Both the position numbers and the translations under genes were made by a program. A stretch of DNA of 6,573 nucleotides from Oceanospirillaceae bacterium (GTDB lineage Bacteria > Pseudomonadota > Gammaproteobacteria > Pseudomonadales > Balneatricaceae): contig DPHD01000025.1 of assembly GCA_003523085.1 (NCBI GenBank), positions 24,712 to 31,284 on the forward strand, read 5' to 3'. Under the pieces are notes generated by a model. It saw nothing but the letters and a program-made list of their open reading frames with translations, did not search any database and was not told the origin of the DNA. This document shows positions 6,572-6,573 of this stretch, piece by piece; position 1 is the stretch's first letter, and each line of letters begins with the position of its first letter.

Positions 6572-6573
6572 GG
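6558..6573. repeat. Short perfect hairpin at the window edge
   Basis: CCTGAC (6558-6563) and GTCAGG (6568-6573) are perfect inverted copies with the four-base loop GCAG. The left arm is the end of the third 19-base repeat. The stem could extend beyond the window, and it may be a REP-like palindromic element or the stem of a fadD terminator; the sequence that would show a following T-run is cut off. Confidence 0.55.

Overview
The window looks like a chromosomal stretch from a gammaproteobacterium, probably a marine or aquatic one of moderate GC (Oceanospirillales, Alteromonadales or a relative). The evidence is the gene set: a YcgN-type cysteine-cluster protein, a 255-residue YafJ-type glutamine amidotransferase and a FadD-type acyl-CoA ligase, the last preceded by a palindrome that fits the PsrA fatty-acid regulator motif. 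The species cannot be fixed from the sequence alone. I see no tRNA, rRNA, CRISPR array, transposase or phage gene. All six genes lie on the + strand.

Layout: ycgN (7-480) is followed by a short gap holding a perfect TATAAT box. A secreted, membrane-anchored von Willebrand factor A (VWA) protein follows (564-2399). A 75-base gap then holds a nested inverted repeat that abuts the Shine-Dalgarno site of the next gene. That gene is a membrane-anchored M23 peptidase with a TTG start (2475-3524), and it overlaps a bactofilin gene (3503-3937) by 22 bases. Next come the class II glutamine amidotransferase (4006-4773), an intergenic regulatory region with the predicted PsrA operator and promoter, and fadD (4883-6505). 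The last 68 bases carry three copies of an 11-base motif at an exact 19-base period and end in a short hairpin. No gene-free stretch exceeds about 110 bases.

Functionally, the M23 peptidase and bactofilin form a recognisable cell-shape or peptidoglycan-remodelling pair: a cytoplasmic bactofilin scaffold positions a bitopic cell-wall hydrolase whose catalytic domain is in the periplasm. The VWA protein is also predicted to be periplasmic with a C-terminal membrane anchor, so it may belong to the same envelope module, but only proximity supports this. fadD appears to be a separate, fatty-acid-regulated transcription unit. The links of ycgN and the amidotransferase to these systems are unknown. 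Most of the window is ordinary core-genome content. The points most worth checking are the nested hairpin at the peptidase start, the 19-base-period repeats after fadD, the PsrA-type operator, and the possible three-gene envelope module.
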